A DNA stretch of 64,000 nucleotides, taken from NCBI GenBank assembly GCA_016704465.1, contig JADJAD010000004.1:682001-746000 (forward strand), written 5' to 3'. This stretch comes from Gemmatimonadota bacterium (GTDB lineage: Bacteria; Gemmatimonadota; Gemmatimonadetes; Gemmatimonadales; Gemmatimonadaceae). This document shows positions 62,940-64,000 of this stretch, piece by piece. Every line of letters begins with the position of its first letter. Position 1 is the first letter of the stretch. Under the pieces are notes generated by a model. That model was not told the DNA's origin and did no database searches. It saw only the letters and a program-made list of their open reading frames with translations. The translations under genes were made by a program, and so were the position numbers.

Positions 62940-62964
62940 TTGTCAAGGAATGTAGCTTGATTAT
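62940..62964 (-). promoter_or_regulatory. Second copy of the 25-bp dyad, in front of the ScdA_N/cupin operon
   Basis: TTGTCAAGGAAT followed by a short variable part and CTTGATTAT; aligned in the best orientation it matches the dyad at 44561-44585 in 20 of 25 positions, including both CAAG/CTTG half sites at the same spacing. It ends 18 bases upstream of the GTG at 62922, so a bound protein would block initiation or the promoter. Confidence 0.6.
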
Positions 62965-63003
62965 TCACGGTCCACCAGTCACGCAGCGTGACACGTGCGA
63001 AAG

Positions 63004-63029
63004 GGCGGGAGGCCGTGTGACCTCCCGCC
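63004..63029 (-). terminator. Hairpin ending the secreted-protein gene
   Basis: GGCGGGAGG and CCTCCCGCC pair around 8 bases; on the minus strand the stem is followed by CTTTC. It lies about 88 bases after the stop at 63117. A 15-base palindrome, GTCACGC-A-GCGTGAC (62978-62992), sits just beyond and may be part of the same structure or an operator. Confidence 0.45.
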
Positions 63030-63116
63030 GATCCGTTCGCGTGCTTCGGGCTGTTGGCGTCGCACCGCGTGTCGTCGCCGCCGCGCCACCGACGGCGCGT
63101 TGCGCGATGACCTCGA

Positions 63117-64000
63117 CTACTGCAGCACGAGGTCCGTCATCCCGAAGTCCTGGCACACCTGGACGCTGCCGCCGGTGGGGGTGTAGCAGAGATATCCGTC
63201 CGACGCACGCCGGAAGTACGTGCGCAGGTTCCCCGCCGCGTCCCAGACCGTGAGCCGCAACTCCCATTGTCCGCGGGCGGCAAACTGCGAGAAGGTGATC
63301 TGGCAGTCGTACGTACCGTTGAGCGCGGTGCCCGCGGTGCGGGCGGCGTAGCAGAGCTGGTTCTGGTTGCTCGTGGTGCTGAAGTACTGCACCAGCACCG
63401 TGTGCGTCCCGGACGTGTTGTCGGTGATGCCGAGGGTGGTGGTCACGGTGGCACCCGGCGTATCGATCGCCAGCGCCTGCAGCGCCGGCGCCTCGGCGTC
63501 GCCCGCACTGGTCACGGTCACCGTGGGCGGCGCGATGCACTGCCCGTCGGCATCACAGAGTTGTGAGCCGTTCCATCGGTAGCCGCGCCCGGAATAGTAG
63601 CCGTTGTTGCCCACGCGATCGCCGACCACGGCGTACTGTACGCGCCAGGTGCCGACTTCGGCTGATTGTGGCATCGTGAGCGGGCACTCCAGGTATCCGT
63701 CCGTGACCGTGCCCTGCGCGAGCGTGCAGGAGAATACGCGCAGCAGTTGCCCGCTTGGGCCCAGCAGTTCGAGGTAGAAGTCCTGGAACGGCGCAACCGC
63801 GATTCCCGAGAGCGCGTCCAGCACGTGATACCGGAAGACGATCGGGCGCGCGCCGGTGCTCGCGTCCACGCTCACCGAGGGGCCATAGTTCCTCGGCGAT
63901 GTGTCAAGGCTGACCTCGAACGCCGAGACCAGGGCCGGCGTCGCATCGCTGGGTGAACTCACGACCGCCAGCTGCGGCGGCGCCGTCATGCAGCGCGCCC
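63117..64000 (-). CDS. Extracellular Ig-like repeat protein, 5' end outside the window
   Basis: At least 290 residues are visible; an ATG at 63989 is possible but the frame is open to the window edge, so the gene is probably longer. It is rich in beta-strands, with two related modules, each with a 'FYLELLGPSGQLLRVF'- or 'GTHTVLVQYFS'-like start and a 'GTWRVQYAVVGDRVGNNGYY' or 'GQWELRLTVWDAAGNLRTYF' end, and paired Cys. This is typical of cell-surface Ig-like proteins. Function unknown. Confidence 0.6.
   Translation of the reverse strand, partial: ARCMTAPPQLAVVSSPSDATPALVSAFEVSLDTSPRNYGPSVSVDASTGARPIVFRYHVLDALSGIAVAPFQDFYLELLGPSGQLLRVFSCTLAQGTVTDGYLECPLTMPQSAEVGTWRVQYAVVGDRVGNNGYYSGRGYRWNGSQLCDADGQCIAPPTVTVTSAGDAEAPALQALAIDTPGATVTTTLGITDNTSGTHTVLVQYFSTTSNQNQLCYAARTAGTALNGTYDCQITFSQFAARGQWELRLTVWDAAGNLRTYFRRASDGYLCYTPTGGSVQVCQDFGMTDLVLQ

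Noticed and set aside
1..64000. CRISPR arrays, tRNA or rRNA genes, insertion sequences, prophage
   Set aside because: No regular spaced repeats, cloverleaf with CCA-type ends, transposase or phage genes were recognised in the reading.

Overview
The window is a high-GC chromosomal segment with short intergenic gaps. From family content it most resembles Gemmatimonadota: SusC/RagA plus SusD/RagB outer-membrane pairs in a high-GC genome, ADOP-type duplicated permeases with a PadR regulator, an ECF sigma factor paired with a Ser/Thr kinase, and a recurring CGTTAGGC octamer around rare TTA codons. That is a family-level inference; there is no rRNA or other phylogenetic marker here. No tRNA, CRISPR array, insertion sequence or prophage was recognised.

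Bases 1-1666 are mostly nearly pure G/C homopolymer sequence without codon structure and look like an assembly or basecalling artefact. From about 1670 the sequence is ordinary. 1.7-5.9 kb holds a BlaI-type repressor, a BlaR1-like M56 membrane protease fused to HEAT repeats, and a secreted HEAT-repeat protein; three copies of a GCTGA-AAAA-TCAGC dyad lie ahead of the first and third genes. 6-13.6 kb holds a thioesterase, a frameshifted PQQ-type propeller and two divergent ADOP permeases with PadR. 13.9-34 kb is an uptake and hydrolase region: two SusC/SusD pairs, a RibD/DHFR-like reductase, a lipoprotein esterase, ECF sigma plus kinase, a beta-lactamase-fold hydrolase, an S9 peptidase and a FAD oxidase. 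34.6-39.4 kb holds small unknown genes, a YggL-like protein, an FHA-lytic transglycosylase fusion, a propeller lipoprotein and a lipoprotein broken by an amber codon.

The most interesting part is 39.5-63 kb, which centres on anaerobic nitrogen metabolism. Reading on the minus strand, an eleven-gene block runs from a diheme cytochrome c through narG, narH, narJ, narI, a hemerythrin, narK, a TDT/SLAC1-type channel, moaA and a sensor kinase to an unusual response regulator (receiver, GAF-like regions, SARP-type DNA-binding and BTAD domains). Immediately downstream is a second, separately promoted eight-gene block in which every junction overlaps by 4-8 bases. It encodes a four-cysteine HTH regulator, an Mrp ATPase lacking the CxxC motif, a His-rich polytopic membrane protein, a DUF59/SufT-like protein, three proteins with four DUF2249 domains in total, and a TIM-barrel protein. 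Its promoter carries a 25-bp dyad that recurs 18 kb away, in front of a two-gene ScdA_N plus cupin operon (62.4-62.9 kb). Together these suggest a nitrate respiration module coupled to a nitric-oxide or Fe-S stress regulon. trpS lies between them.

Three genes have single-base frameshifts, two of them clearly in short C/G runs, and one gene has an in-frame stop. With the G/C junk at the left edge this suggests imperfect consensus, so these 'pseudogenes' may be intact in the real genome.
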